A DNA stretch of 64,000 bases from Enterococcus haemoperoxidus ATCC BAA-382 (GCF_000407165.1 NZ_KE136480.1:1172619-1236618); one strand, 5' to 3'. Shown: positions 15,765-24,730, numbered from the stretch's first letter. The notes: generated by a model not told the origin, from the letters alone. Made by a program: numbers and translations.

Positions 15765-17185
15765 GTAAAATCACTGAATTATTTCAAGAAGAACCTGTTA
15801 TTATCAATCTTGGTATTGAATCATTTCAAGAAGAATTGGTGGAACAACAAGTCAAAGCGACTTATTTAAATTGGGCCCCTCCAGGACGAGGCAAAGCCAA
15901 CATTTTAGCCGCTTTAGAGAAAATCGAAACACCTGAAAATTTAGAAAAAATCAAAAATGCAAATGAAGAAGCGGTGCATCGTATCATTTCTTCTCAAATT
16001 TCGCTGAGTGGCTACGATCAAGCTATCAATGTTGTACCAGGTATGACTAAAAATACGATTTTACATGCGGGACCACCGATTACTTGGGCTAAAATGAATG
16101 GTCCGATGAAAGGTGCAGTCAAAGGCGCATTGGTCTTTGAAGGCTTAGCGAAAGACTTAGAAGATGCGGAACAAGTTGCAGCTTCTGGTGAAATCATTTT
16201 CTCACCATGCCACGAACATCAATGTGTCGGTTCAATGGCAGGCGTAACCTCAGCGTCTATGTATATGCATATCGTGGAAAATAAAACATACGGCAACGTG
16301 GCTTTTACCAATCTAAGTGAACAAATGTCAAAAATTTTACGGATGGGTGCTAATGATGATAGTGTGATCGAACGCTTGATTTGGATGCGGGATGTTTTTG
16401 GTCCAATTTTACGTGACGCTATGAAATTATGTACTGATGGTATCGATTTAAAACATATGCTGGCTCAAGCGCTGCATATGGGAGATGAATGCCACAATCG
16501 CAATAATGCTGGCACGACATTACTGATTCAAGCGTTGACGCCTTATATTATTCAAACAGAACATTCTATCGAAGAAATGAAGGAAGTATTTGACTTTGTT
16601 GCTAGCAGTGATTATTTTTCAGGACCAACTTGGATGGCAATGTGTAAAGCAGCTTTAGATTCAGCAGTTGGTATTCCCTATAGTACAGTCGTTACAACAA
16701 TGGCGAGAAATGGCACGGAATTTGGTATTCACATTAGCGGTATTGAAGGGAATCCATGGTTTGTTGGACCTTCTCAAAAAGTTATCGGTCCGATGTTTGC
16801 AGGTTACAAGCCAGAAGATGCTGGACTTGATATTGGAGATAGTGCAATCACTGAAACCTACGGAATAGGGGGCTTTGCAATGGCTGCCGCTCCGGCAATC
16901 GTCGCTTTAGTCGGTGGGACGATTGAAGATGCTCTACGTTTCTCTACGGAAATGCAAGGAATCACAACCGCAGAAAATCCAAATATCACGATCCCAACAT
17001 TAGACTTCATGGGTGTTCCATCAGGGATCGATAGTTTAAAAGTCATCCAAACCAATACATTACCAATCATCAACACAGCAATTGCTCATAAAGAAGCCGG
17101 AATCGGAATGATTGGAGCGGGCATCACTCACCCACCGATGGAAGCTTTTGAAAAAGCCATTATTGCATTTAGTGAGCAACTATAA
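15761..17185 (+). CDS. DUF1116 / YlbE-family protein (AllG-like subunit)
   Basis: 474 aa, ATG overlapping the FdrA stop (ATGA). The family is recognised from WAPPGRGKANILAAL, GAVKGALVFEGLA, SPCHEHQCVGSMAGVTSASM, MGDECHNRNNAGT and RNGTEFGIHISG, all conserved in DUF1116. HEH and HN residues in these blocks are likely catalytic or metal-binding, which is inference. The E. coli homologue YlbE is AllG. With FdrA and DUF2877 it completes the three-subunit oxamate carbamoyltransferase set. A carbamate kinase, usual in this pathway, is not in the window. Confidence 0.9.
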   Translation: MSKITELFQEEPVIINLGIESFQEELVEQQVKATYLNWAPPGRGKANILAALEKIETPENLEKIKNANEEAVHRIISSQISLSGYDQAINVVPGMTKNTILHAGPPITWAKMNGPMKGAVKGALVFEGLAKDLEDAEQVAASGEIIFSPCHEHQCVGSMAGVTSASMYMHIVENKTYGNVAFTNLSEQMSKILRMGANDDSVIERLIWMRDVFGPILRDAMKLCTDGIDLKHMLAQALHMGDECHNRNNAGTTLLIQALTPYIIQTEHSIEEMKEVFDFVASSDYFSGPTWMAMCKAALDSAVGIPYSTVVTTMARNGTEFGIHISGIEGNPWFVGPSQKVIGPMFAGYKPEDAGLDIGDSAITETYGIGGFAMAAAPAIVALVGGTIEDALRFSTEMQGITTAENPNITIPTLDFMGVPSGIDSLKVIQTNTLPIINTAIAHKEAGIGMIGAGITHPPMEAFEKAIIAFSEQL

Positions 17186-17206
17186 AAAGTAGAAAGGAGA
17201 GAAATC

Positions 17207-18349
17207 ATGGATACAACAAAAGTAGATCAAACCTTATTCCAAGCAATCAAATTAGAGCAAACGGAACAGGTTCAGCAATTATTAAACGAAGGTTGTGATG
17301 TGTCGGTGACTGATGAGTGGGGACGTTCCCCGTTGATGGTAGCGGTGCAATCTAATCATTTGTCTATGGTCAAAGAATTGCTGATTTTTGGTGCAGATGT
17401 AAATCAGCGTGACCACACACTACTTACACCTTTCATTTGTGCGGCGGCTAATGGATTTGATAACATCGTTAGTGCAATCATTCAATCAGGACGCGCGGAT
17501 TTAGCTTCTGTCAATCGTTTTGGCGGCACAGCCTTGCTTCCCTCTAGCGAAAAAGGTTATTTAAGAACTGTTCAGCTGTGTCTGGCAGCAGGTGTTCCTG
17601 TTAATCATGTTAATCGTTTAAGCTGGTCAGCGTTGTTAGAAGCTGTCATTTTAGGTGATGGTGGTTTCTTATATCAAGATGTGATTCGTGAATTAATTCA
17701 ACATCATGCGGACATCGCTCAAATAGATGATACTGGGAAAAATGCGCATGATTATGCGAAAGAAACAGCTAATGAAAAATTAATCTCTATTGTAGAAAAA
17801 CAAGAAGTCGAAGAGTTGATTTTTCACGAGGTACGAACCTATTTGAGAAAAGGAAAACTGAATCAGGCCCTTAACGTATTAGAAGCACAAGATCAAACGA
17901 ATTTAGAAGTTCTTTATTATTTAGGCTATACGTACCAACGCTTAAAAGACTATCCTACAGCAATCGATTATTATGAAAAAGGCTTGGAACAAGATGAGCA
18001 ATTTGCTTTCTATATCGGAAATAGTTATCGGATGATAGGAGAGATAGACCGCGCATTGCAAATTTATGATCAAGCAATCAAAACAGATCAGGGCTTCTTT
18101 TATCGTTATCATAAATCTAATTTTTTAAGAGAGTTAGGTCGCCATGAAGAAGCTGTCAAAATGATGGATGATTTGTTAAAAGACTATCCTAGACGAGTTG
18201 ATTTTTATTTTCATAAAGCAAACAGTTTACGTAGTTTGAATCGGCATCAAGAAGCCATCGAAGCCATGGAACGAGCGATTCAACTCAATCCAGAAAATCC
18301 ATTATTTTCAGAACACCGTGCACAATCACTTCAGTTAGTAAAAAACTAA
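17207..18349 (+). CDS. Ankyrin-repeat / TPR protein
   Basis: 380 aa, AAAGGAG 9 nt before ATG. The N-terminal half (about 10-195) is ankyrin repeats: DEWGRSPLMVAVQSNHLSMV, NQRDHTLLTPFICAAANGF, NRFGGTALLPSSEKGYLR, NHVNRLSWSALLEAV. The C-terminal half (about 205-380) is TPR: VLYYLGYTYQRLKDYPTAID, FYIGNSYRMIGEIDRALQIY, YRYHKSNFLRELGRHEEAV, FYFHKANSLRSLNRHQEAIE, ending in a helix AIQLNPENPLFSEHRAQSL. It has no signal peptide and no membrane helix, so it is cytosolic. It sits between the YlbE gene (21 nt) and the permease (24 nt). It is likely a scaffold or partner for the pathway enzymes or for the regulator; there is no catalytic motif. Confidence 0.85.
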   Translation: MDTTKVDQTLFQAIKLEQTEQVQQLLNEGCDVSVTDEWGRSPLMVAVQSNHLSMVKELLIFGADVNQRDHTLLTPFICAAANGFDNIVSAIIQSGRADLASVNRFGGTALLPSSEKGYLRTVQLCLAAGVPVNHVNRLSWSALLEAVILGDGGFLYQDVIRELIQHHADIAQIDDTGKNAHDYAKETANEKLISIVEKQEVEELIFHEVRTYLRKGKLNQALNVLEAQDQTNLEVLYYLGYTYQRLKDYPTAIDYYEKGLEQDEQFAFYIGNSYRMIGEIDRALQIYDQAIKTDQGFFYRYHKSNFLRELGRHEEAVKMMDDLLKDYPRRVDFYFHKANSLRSLNRHQEAIEAMERAIQLNPENPLFSEHRAQSLQLVKN

Positions 18350-18373
18350 AGAAATGTATTGGAGGAAAAGACA

Positions 18374-19816
18374 ATGGAATCAGTAGAAAAACAAGTCATT
18401 ACGGACGCACCGACCTACTCGGCAGAATTATTGCCAAAAACAGGGGCAGATAAAAATTGGGGAATCTTCAACTATGTCACTTTATGGATGGGCGCAGTTC
18501 ACAATATTCTTTCTTATATGACTGTAGCAGGTTTCTTCTTATTAGGTTTAAATACGAAACAAGTGCTAGCCGCCGTAATGTTGTCTGCTGTGATCGTCTC
18601 GATTTTCTATGTACTAAACGGGATTGCATCCGCTAAATATGGGTTGCCATTTCCGATGTTGTTACGCTCGGTTTTCGGTGTAAAAGGAGCAATCATTCCG
18701 TCGCTATGTCGTGGGTTGATTGCAGGTGTCGTTTTCTTTGGAACACAAAGTGTGGTAAGCGCTCAATCATTAGATGTTTTATTCAGCCGGATTTTTCCTA
18801 ATTATATGAATATTGGTGGTGGGATGACGATTCTTGGAATGCCTGCTCCAACGATGCTGAGCTATTTGATCGTTTGGTGTGTAACTGTTGCTCTATTCTT
18901 AGGTGGAACGAAAGTTTTGGATAAATTTGGTAACTGGTCTTCACCGATTGTTTATGTATTTATTATAGGAGCGGCTGTGTGGACAATTCAAATTGCTGGT
19001 GGTTTTGGGCCCATTTTAGCGTATACACCTGCCAATGCAACAACCAGCCCAATTGTTTTTATTGCCTGTGTGAGTGCATTAGTTTCAAATTGGGCAGGGC
19101 CAATCGTTAATATCGGCGACTTTACTCAAAAAGCGAAAACATCAAAAGCAATGATCATTGGGTTGCCACTTGGCTTTATTCTTTCTTATATCTTGTTTGC
19201 AATTACATGTGTAGGGTTGATTGCAGGCACTCAAATCGCGTTTGGAGAACCGATTTTTAACATTGTCAATGCCTTTGATAAAATCGATAATACATTTGCA
19301 GTCTTTGTTTTGATTCTAGCCTTGAATATGGGCGCATTAGCCTTTGTCGTGTTTGGTAATTTATTCCCAGCAGGCTTGCAAATGTCATCCTTGTTTCCAA
19401 AAATTTTAGATGTGAAAAAAGCAGGTGTTTTAACAGCTATCATTGGTACGATGATTTTACCTTGGAAATTAGTAGAAAATGCATCGACATTATTTTATTT
19501 TTATAGTTTCATTGGATCGATGTTTGGACCAATTGCAGGAATTATGCTAGCGAGTTTTTATATTGAACATAAACAAGTACTCAATTTGGACAACATTTAC
19601 GTTGGAAATGGTGATCTTGGAGAGTTCAAATCAGGCTATAACAAAAAGGCGATGATTACTTTAGCGACTAGTTTTGTAATTACGATGTCAGGTGCCTTTT
19701 TACAATCAATTCCGTTTTTGAAAACGATCAATGATTTTGCCTTTTTTTCAGGATTGATCTTTTCGTTTGTTGTGTACAGTGTTCTTAGCAAAGTGGTGAA
19801 AGGAGAAAAAGCATGA
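18374..19816 (+). CDS. NCS1-family nucleobase/ureide permease
   Basis: 480 aa from ATG 18374 (GGAGG 8 nt ahead; the frame from TTG 18359 contains the SD). About twelve membrane helices. The N-terminus YSAELLPKTGADKNWGIFNY and WMGAVHNILSYMT match the NCS1 (Mhp1/PucI/CodB) family; SNWAGPIVNIGDF and NMGALAFVVFGNLFPAG are further family blocks. NCS1 members import cytosine, hydantoins, allantoin, uracil or purines with H+ or Na+. Co-transcription with FdrA/YlbE and a nucleobase deaminase suggests a purine or allantoin-like substrate, but which one cannot be read. Confidence 0.88.
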   Translation: MESVEKQVITDAPTYSAELLPKTGADKNWGIFNYVTLWMGAVHNILSYMTVAGFFLLGLNTKQVLAAVMLSAVIVSIFYVLNGIASAKYGLPFPMLLRSVFGVKGAIIPSLCRGLIAGVVFFGTQSVVSAQSLDVLFSRIFPNYMNIGGGMTILGMPAPTMLSYLIVWCVTVALFLGGTKVLDKFGNWSSPIVYVFIIGAAVWTIQIAGGFGPILAYTPANATTSPIVFIACVSALVSNWAGPIVNIGDFTQKAKTSKAMIIGLPLGFILSYILFAITCVGLIAGTQIAFGEPIFNIVNAFDKIDNTFAVFVLILALNMGALAFVVFGNLFPAGLQMSSLFPKILDVKKAGVLTAIIGTMILPWKLVENASTLFYFYSFIGSMFGPIAGIMLASFYIEHKQVLNLDNIYVGNGDLGEFKSGYNKKAMITLATSFVITMSGAFLQSIPFLKTINDFAFFSGLIFSFVVYSVLSKVVKGEKA

Positions 19817-20283
19817 ACTATATGAAAATGGCAGCAGATGCAACTGTTGTTGGAATGGAAAATAAATTTGGTGGTCCATTTGGCGCAACACTCGTTAGAA
19901 AAGGTGAGGTGATCGTTTCAGTCAGTAATACGATGATGCGAGATACTGACCCATCCGCGCATGCAGAAATGGTTGCTGTGCGTGAGGCTTGTAAAAAGTT
20001 AGAGACAATGGACTTATCAGATTGCGAAATTTATGCAACATGTGAACCTTGTCCAATGTGTGTTGGCGCTATTTTATGGGCAGGGATCAAAACGGTCTAT
20101 TATTCAAATACTAGAGAAGATGCTGCAAAACATGGTTTTTCGGATATGCATTTGCGAAACTATCTTGATGGTACTGATAAATCATCGTTAGCAATGATTC
20201 ATACAGGCGGATGTCCGGAGTGTGATTCTTTATGGGAAACGTTTGATAAAATCAATTTGAATGATGTGGAGAAGGAAAGGTAG
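19813..20283 (+). CDS. Cytidine/deoxycytidylate deaminase-family nucleobase deaminase (guanine deaminase-like)
   Basis: 156 aa, ATG overlapping the permease stop by 4 nt. Zinc-site motifs are complete: HAEMVAV (HAE) and CEPCPMCVGAI (PCxxC). The context FGGPFGATLVRKGEVI and the length resemble Bacillus guanine deaminase GuaD and related nucleoside deaminases, not TadA. A C-terminal GGCPECDSLWE adds two cysteines. The permease-deaminase pair suggests import and first deamination of a nucleobase, guanine being most likely. It is the last gene of the operon, with a terminator 36 nt on. Confidence 0.85.
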   Translation: MNYMKMAADATVVGMENKFGGPFGATLVRKGEVIVSVSNTMMRDTDPSAHAEMVAVREACKKLETMDLSDCEIYATCEPCPMCVGAILWAGIKTVYYSNTREDAAKHGFSDMHLRNYLDGTDKSSLAMIHTGGCPECDSLWETFDKINLNDVEKER

Positions 20284-20318
20284 TATACTTTTACGGCCTC
20301 TATTTATCTGAATTTTAT

Positions 20319-20364
20319 GTGATTGGGATATGACTCAACGAGTTATCACTCAATCACTTTTTTT
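20319..20364 (+). terminator. Intrinsic terminator after the purine/oxamate-type operon
   Basis: GTGATTG/CAATCAC outer stem and a GATATGACTC/GAGTTATC inner stem, followed by seven Ts. Confidence 0.85.
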
Positions 20365-20443
20365 GTCAAATGAGATTTTCCGATGTTTTACTGCAAAAAA
20401 ATGAATCCAAACAACGTATTCTCTAGAATATCCGCTAGTAATC

Positions 20444-20556
20444 TGCTACAATGGTTGAGAAGAATTTTTTTAAGAAGGATCTCTAATTTAGAGGCACTAC
20501 ACTAACGTTTCGATCAGACTTTTCGGTCGAACCTTAAAGAAAGAGGAGAAAACAAC
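20444..20556 (+). promoter_or_regulatory. efp promoter and structured leader shared with hpt
   Basis: Extended -10 TGCTACAAT (20444-20452). The leader contains GAGGCACTACACTAACGTTT then CGATCAGA (20491-20518) and GGTCGAACCTTAAAGAAAG (20525-20543). TTCGATC pairs with GGTCGAA (7 bp), and AGG/CCT can close the structure outside. The same two blocks, with the same stem, precede hpt at 54233-54314. The rest of the 273-bp gap holds only the upstream terminator. Confidence 0.65.
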
Positions 20557-21120
20557 ATGATAGCAGTAAGTGATCTTAAAGCAGGTATGACTTTTGAACA
20601 AGACGGCAAATTAATCCGTGTAATGGATGCTAGCCATCACAAACCTGGTAAAGGAAACACGGTTATGCGTATGAAATTGAAAGATGTTCGTACAGGCGCT
20701 ACAACGGACACAACGATGCGTCCAGACGATAAAGTCAAGAAAGCTTTTATCGAAAGCAAACCAGTTCAATATTTATACAGCCAAGATGATACAGCTAATT
20801 TTATGGATTTAGAAACATATGAACAGTATGAAATTCCAACTTCTGTGATTGAGTATGAATTAAAGTATCTTTTAGAAAATATGGAAGTAAAAATCCAATT
20901 TTACGGATCAGAAGTAATTGGGATCACACTTCCAACAACAGTTGTCTTGAAAGTAAAAGAAACACAACCATCGATTAAAGGTGCGACTGTTTCTGGTTCA
21001 GGTAAACCCGCAATTATGGAAACAGGTTTAGTAGTAAACGTTCCTGATTTTATCGAAGCGGATGAATCATTAGAAATCAATACACAAGAAGGTACGTATC
21101 TAAAACGTGCATCAAAATAA
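20557..21120 (+). CDS. efp: Translation elongation factor P
   Basis: 187 aa, the standard length. EF-P binds the ribosome between P and E sites and relieves stalling at polyproline stretches. The N-terminal KOW domain carries [15 protein letters not shown] with Lys32 at the tip, the residue modified in Firmicutes. The OB domains end in [16 protein letters not shown] lies 9 nt before ATG. It has its own promoter and the unusual leader shared with hpt; terminator follows. Confidence 0.98.
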   Translation: MIAVSDLKAGMTFEQDGKLIRVMDASHHKPGKGNTVMRMKLKDVRTGATTDTTMRPDDKVKKAFIESKPVQYLYSQDDTANFMDLETYEQYEIPTSVIEYELKYLLENMEVKIQFYGSEVIGITLPTTVVLKVKETQPSIKGATVSGSGKPAIMETGLVVNVPDFIEADESLEINTQEGTYLKRASK

Positions 21121-21134
21121 GATAAATGAAATAG

Positions 21135-21168
21135 CTGGCAGGTGAGAAATCAATCTGTCAGTTTTTTA
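21135..21168 (+). terminator. Intrinsic terminator after efp
   Basis: CTGGCAG/CTGTCAG stem (one G-U) followed by six Ts. Confidence 0.7.
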
Positions 21169-21264
21169 TTGTGCTTGTCAGGTAGGAATCCTTCCATAAC
21201 TACTAAATCTAGTTGGCATGGTACAATAAGTTATGTATTTTTATATAGAGAAAGGGAGAGAAAT

Positions 21265-22428
21265 ATGGGTTTTCTATTAACATTGTGTCTGGTCTTATTA
21301 TTTACAAAACTTGCTGGGCATTTTTGTAATCGAGTGGGGGTTCCTTCTGTCATTGGGGAATTGTTAGTCGGTATTTTGATTGGACCAGCCTTATTAGGTT
21401 GGATCAAACCAGATGACTTTATGCATTATTTTTCAGAAATCGGTGTTATTATTTTAATGTTTATTGCAGGGTTGGAAAGTGACTTGGAATTATTGAAAAA
21501 ATATTGGCGGCCGGCCTTATCAGTCGCACTTTTAGGGATAGTATTTCCTGCGGCGATGGGTTTTGGTGTTGGGGAAATGTTTCAGTTTTCCGTTCAAAAT
21601 TCGATTTTCCTAGGGGTTCTTTTTAGTGCTACATCCGTTAGTATTTCGGTTCAAGTACTTAAAGATTTAAAAAAAATAGACAGTGAAGAGGGAGCGACCA
21701 TTCTTGGCGCGGCCGTTGTCGATGATATCGTTGTGGTGTTGATCTTAGGAATCATGTTGAGCTTGATGAATCGCTCTACGCCAGGAGGAAGTTTACCGAT
21801 GTGGGAAGTGTTACTACTGAAAGTTTTCTTCTTTGTTGTGATTTTTGCGGCCAGCAAATGGCTTGTACCTTGGCTTTTGAACTTGAGTAAAAAATTGATT
21901 GCGATAGAAGCTGTTTCTGCGATTTCCTTAGTGATTTGTTTAGGTTTTGCCTATTTTGCAGAGATGTTGGACATGGGAGCGATCATCGGAGCCTTTTTTG
22001 CTGGGGTAGCAATTGCTCAGACTGATTATCGTAAGCGAGTAGACGAAAAACTAGAGACAATTGGGTATACCGTATTTATTCCGATGTTTTTTGTTTCTAT
22101 TGGGTTGAATATGACATTTGCCGGTATGTCGAAGCATTTTCTTTTTATTGTCGTTTTAACGGTTGTTGCAGTGTTATCGAAATTATTAGGTGGTGCTTTA
22201 GGTGCCCGTGTCACTGGGTTCAAAGGCATTTCTACAATGATTATCGGCTCAGGAATGGTTTCTCGTGGTGAAATGGCATTGATCATTGCTCAAGTAGGTT
22301 TGACCTCAAGTTTTCTTTCAGAAGAGTATTATTCATCTGTGATCATTGTTATTATCGCTACGACGATCATTGCCCCATTGTTGTTAAAAGCAACGATCAT
22401 GAAACAAGAAAAACAACTTCAGTATTAG
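21265..22428 (+). CDS. napA: Na+/H+ antiporter of the CPA2/NapA type
   Basis: 387 aa from ATG 21265 (AAAGGGAG 6-7 nt ahead; the longer frame has no SD). About twelve helices. Family blocks: RVGVPSVIGELLVGILIGPALLG, IMFIAGLESDLELLKKYW, LGAAVVDDIVVVLILG, AYFAEMLDMGAIIGAFFAG and SRGEMALIIAQVG. The VVDD pair in the fifth block is the ion-binding Asp-Asp of electrogenic CPA2 antiporters. Length and motifs fit E. hirae NapA, which expels Na+. No C-terminal TrkA/KTN domain, so not a Kef-type K+ efflux protein. Symbol is by resemblance. Confidence 0.85.
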   Translation: MGFLLTLCLVLLFTKLAGHFCNRVGVPSVIGELLVGILIGPALLGWIKPDDFMHYFSEIGVIILMFIAGLESDLELLKKYWRPALSVALLGIVFPAAMGFGVGEMFQFSVQNSIFLGVLFSATSVSISVQVLKDLKKIDSEEGATILGAAVVDDIVVVLILGIMLSLMNRSTPGGSLPMWEVLLLKVFFFVVIFAASKWLVPWLLNLSKKLIAIEAVSAISLVICLGFAYFAEMLDMGAIIGAFFAGVAIAQTDYRKRVDEKLETIGYTVFIPMFFVSIGLNMTFAGMSKHFLFIVVLTVVAVLSKLLGGALGARVTGFKGISTMIIGSGMVSRGEMALIIAQVGLTSSFLSEEYYSSVIIVIIATTIIAPLLLKATIMKQEKQLQY

Positions 22429-22432
22429 AATA

Positions 22433-22483
22433 AAAAAAGTTTCTGCCAAAGCCGAATAGAATGCGCTTTGGCAGAAACTTTTT
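22433..22483. terminator. Bidirectional terminator between napA-type gene and dtpT
   Basis: AAAGTTTCTGCCAAAGC pairs perfectly with GCTTTGGCAGAAACTTT around a 12-nt loop, with A and T tracts on the two sides, serving both convergent genes. Confidence 0.92.
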
Positions 22484-23953
22484 TTAGTGGACAGAACCCA
22501 TTAATTTTTTGATTGGTTTCTTTGAAAGAATCAGTAGAATACCAGCGATGACCGCTACAATTCCGACGATACCGAAGTACGCTGATTCAGTTTGAGGTGT
22601 ATAAAAACGTGCGATTTGAGCATTGATTGCTTGTGAAGCGGCATCCGCTAACAACCAAATCGCCACTGTTTGTGATTCAAAAGCTTTAGGCGCAAGCTTT
22701 GTTGTAATTGATAGTCCAACGGGTGAAATACACATTTCCCCTACGATCATAATGAAGAAACTAAAGAATAACCATAAAGGACTAACTCGCGTATCCGTTC
22801 CGTAAAGTAATCCTGGCAGCATTAAAAGGACAAAAGAAAGACCAGCAAAAACCAATCCTAATGAAAATTTGACTACGGTTGATGGCTGTCTTTTCCCTAA
22901 TCTTGTCCATAATGTCACGAAAACAGGCGTTAAAACAACCACAAAAATCGGATTTAATGATTGGAACCAGCTAGGAGCAATTGAAAACCCAAACAAGGTA
23001 TCATTTGTCCGTTCATTTGCAAATAATGCTAAAATTGAAGAGCCTTGTTCTTCTAATGACCAAAAAACGATTCCTGCTAGAAACAATGGAATGTAACCAA
23101 GAACTCTCGGTTTTTCCTCTGCCGTTACGTTTTTAGAGGTTAACATTTTGATAAAATAGTAGACAGGTAACAAAATACCCAGCACACTAACACTATTGAT
23201 AAAGAAACCAATTGTTAAATGCCCCATCATAAAGGCTCCGCCAAAAAGTACGATGACAAAGACAAGTGCCATCAATAACGAGCGTTTGAATGCTTTGCGT
23301 TCTTCCATTCCAATCGGATTCGTTGGTTTTAAGCCGATACTTGCTAATGATTTTTTACCTTGTAAATAATATTGCAGTAAACCAAAAAACATACCAAATG
23401 CTGCTACAGAGAACCCAACATGATAGTTATAGGTTTGACCTAATGTTCCCACGATGAATGGTGCCAGTAATGCGCCGATGTTGATACCCATGTAAAAAAT
23501 AGAAAAGCCGGCATCTCGGCGTGTATCTGTTTTTGAATAAAGATGACCAACCATACCGGAGACGTTCGGTTTTAACATCCCTGTACCGATTACGATCAAT
23601 AGGATAGAAAGAAATAATGCAGCAATCCCAAATGGTGTCGCTAGAACGATGTGACCGACCATGATGAATACGCCGCCGAAAAAGACTGTTTTTCTAGCAC
23701 CCAGCACTCGGTCAGAGAGCCAGCCACCAACAATACTGGACATAAAAACAAGAGATCCATAAATCGACATGATTGCCAAAGCTGTTTCTTTGGGTAACCC
23801 TAAACCGCCGTTTGCGACCGTATCATAGATATAGTACAGTAGAATTGCCCGCATACCATAGTAACTAAATCTTTCCCACATCTCAGTAAAGAAGAGTGTA
23901 GACAATCCTTTTGGCTGACCCAAAAATGACTTGTCTAACTGCTGCTCGTCCAT
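22484..23953 (-). CDS. dtpT: POT-family di/tripeptide:H+ symporter
   Basis: 489 aa, fourteen helices expected. The N-terminus LGQPKGLSTLFFTEMWERFSYYGMR contains the POT signature ExxERFxYY. GTGMLKPNVSGMVGHLY and FYMGINIGALLAPFIVG are the PTR2 signature regions. Length and motifs match lactic-acid-bacterial DtpT. Start at ATG 23953-23951 has GAGGTT about 9 nt upstream on this strand; five more codons exist upstream without a better SD. It provides peptide nitrogen and sits alone. Confidence 0.93.
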   Translation of the reverse strand: MDEQQLDKSFLGQPKGLSTLFFTEMWERFSYYGMRAILLYYIYDTVANGGLGLPKETALAIMSIYGSLVFMSSIVGGWLSDRVLGARKTVFFGGVFIMVGHIVLATPFGIAALFLSILLIVIGTGMLKPNVSGMVGHLYSKTDTRRDAGFSIFYMGINIGALLAPFIVGTLGQTYNYHVGFSVAAFGMFFGLLQYYLQGKKSLASIGLKPTNPIGMEERKAFKRSLLMALVFVIVLFGGAFMMGHLTIGFFINSVSVLGILLPVYYFIKMLTSKNVTAEEKPRVLGYIPLFLAGIVFWSLEEQGSSILALFANERTNDTLFGFSIAPSWFQSLNPIFVVVLTPVFVTLWTRLGKRQPSTVVKFSLGLVFAGLSFVLLMLPGLLYGTDTRVSPLWLFFSFFIMIVGEMCISPVGLSITTKLAPKAFESQTVAIWLLADAASQAINAQIARFYTPQTESAYFGIVGIVAVIAGILLILSKKPIKKLMGSVH

Positions 23954-24141
23954 AAAAAATAACCTCAATTCTTTTTAATATTCAGAAAATTCATTTAACC
24001 TAGTGTTTCTGAAAAAAGTATATAGAGAACATTTTAAACCTTTTCTCTTTTAAACATCATAAATTTTCATGAATAGACTATAAGAAAAATGGTATTTTTA
24101 TTCATTTTTTTTTCATAATATGGATAGAAAGGAAGTTGGCT

Positions 24142-24528
24142 ATGAAAATAATAGCTCAAAGACAGCAAGAATGGAGTGCATTGAAGTATTTGATTTTGTC
24201 AAAATCTCAAAGCGATTATAGAGCAATCAGAAAATTATTTACGGATGATAAGTGGGATGAAGGAAAAGAACGGGCATTTCGAAGCTATTTGCAACACGCA
24301 CTAGCTGAGCCACCAAAAAAAGGCAATCTTCTAAACGCGTATCAACATGTTTGGGGATATTTTAAAAACAAAGCATCAGAGACAGAACGACAAAAATATG
24401 AAGAGTTGCTCGAAACATTTTCTGTAGATCATGATACATTACTCCCTTTTTTAAAAGAACTCACGTTAAAATATCAAGAACAATATCTACTACAGTCAAA
24501 ACTTCTTTTTCCAAAAGAAGAAAAATAA
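24142..24528 (+). CDS. YbgA-like DUF1722 protein
   Basis: 128 aa from ATG 24142 (AAAGGAAG 6 nt ahead; the upstream TTG at 24136 abuts the SD). The conserved DUF1722 spine is complete: QRQQEWSALKYLILSKSQSD, then YRAIRKLF, FRSYLQHALAEPPKKGNLLN, AYQHVWGYFKNKAS and KYQEQYLLQSKLLF. Stand-alone YbgA-like proteins have no firmly known function; the domain is often fused to DUF523 enzymes. Mostly helical and soluble. Transcribed alone. Confidence 0.85.
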   Translation: MKIIAQRQQEWSALKYLILSKSQSDYRAIRKLFTDDKWDEGKERAFRSYLQHALAEPPKKGNLLNAYQHVWGYFKNKASETERQKYEELLETFSVDHDTLLPFLKELTLKYQEQYLLQSKLLFPKEEK

Positions 24529-24540
24529 CTAAATGAATGA

Positions 24541-24606
24541 AAAAGCGATTCAGACAACGGATTTTTATCATAAGTTCGTTATAAATGTTTGAATTCGCTT
24601 TTTTTA
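24541..24606 (+). terminator. Intrinsic terminator after DUF1722 gene
   Basis: AAAAGCGATTCAGACA pairs imperfectly with TGTTTGAATTCGCTTTT, with an A/T-rich loop and a T-tract. Confidence 0.8.
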
Positions 24607-24668
24607 CATGTATAAATATATTTTTTTGTCAATACACGAATATTTATCGCTTGAATAAAAAAAACATA

Positions 24669-24697
24669 TTGAAATTAGATAGAAAAATGAGTATACT
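24669..24697 (+). promoter_or_regulatory. Promoter of the polyamine-type ABC transporter / deaminase operon
   Basis: TTGAAA (24669-24674), 17-nt spacer, TATACT (24692-24697), 33 nt before the first permease ATG. No purine riboswitch is visible upstream. Confidence 0.7.
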
Positions 24698-24730
24698 AAA
24701 TCAGTGGAAAAACGAACGAGGAGTGTATAA

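Noticed and set aside
20491..20543. tRNA-like T-loop (GTTTCGATC) in the efp/hpt leader
   Set aside because: No cloverleaf, anticodon arm or acceptor stem can be formed; similarity is limited to the T-loop string.
24541..24730. Purine riboswitch upstream of the transporter/deaminase operon
   Set aside because: There is no conserved TATAAT-xxx three-way-junction core; the region contains a terminator of the upstream gene and a plain promoter.
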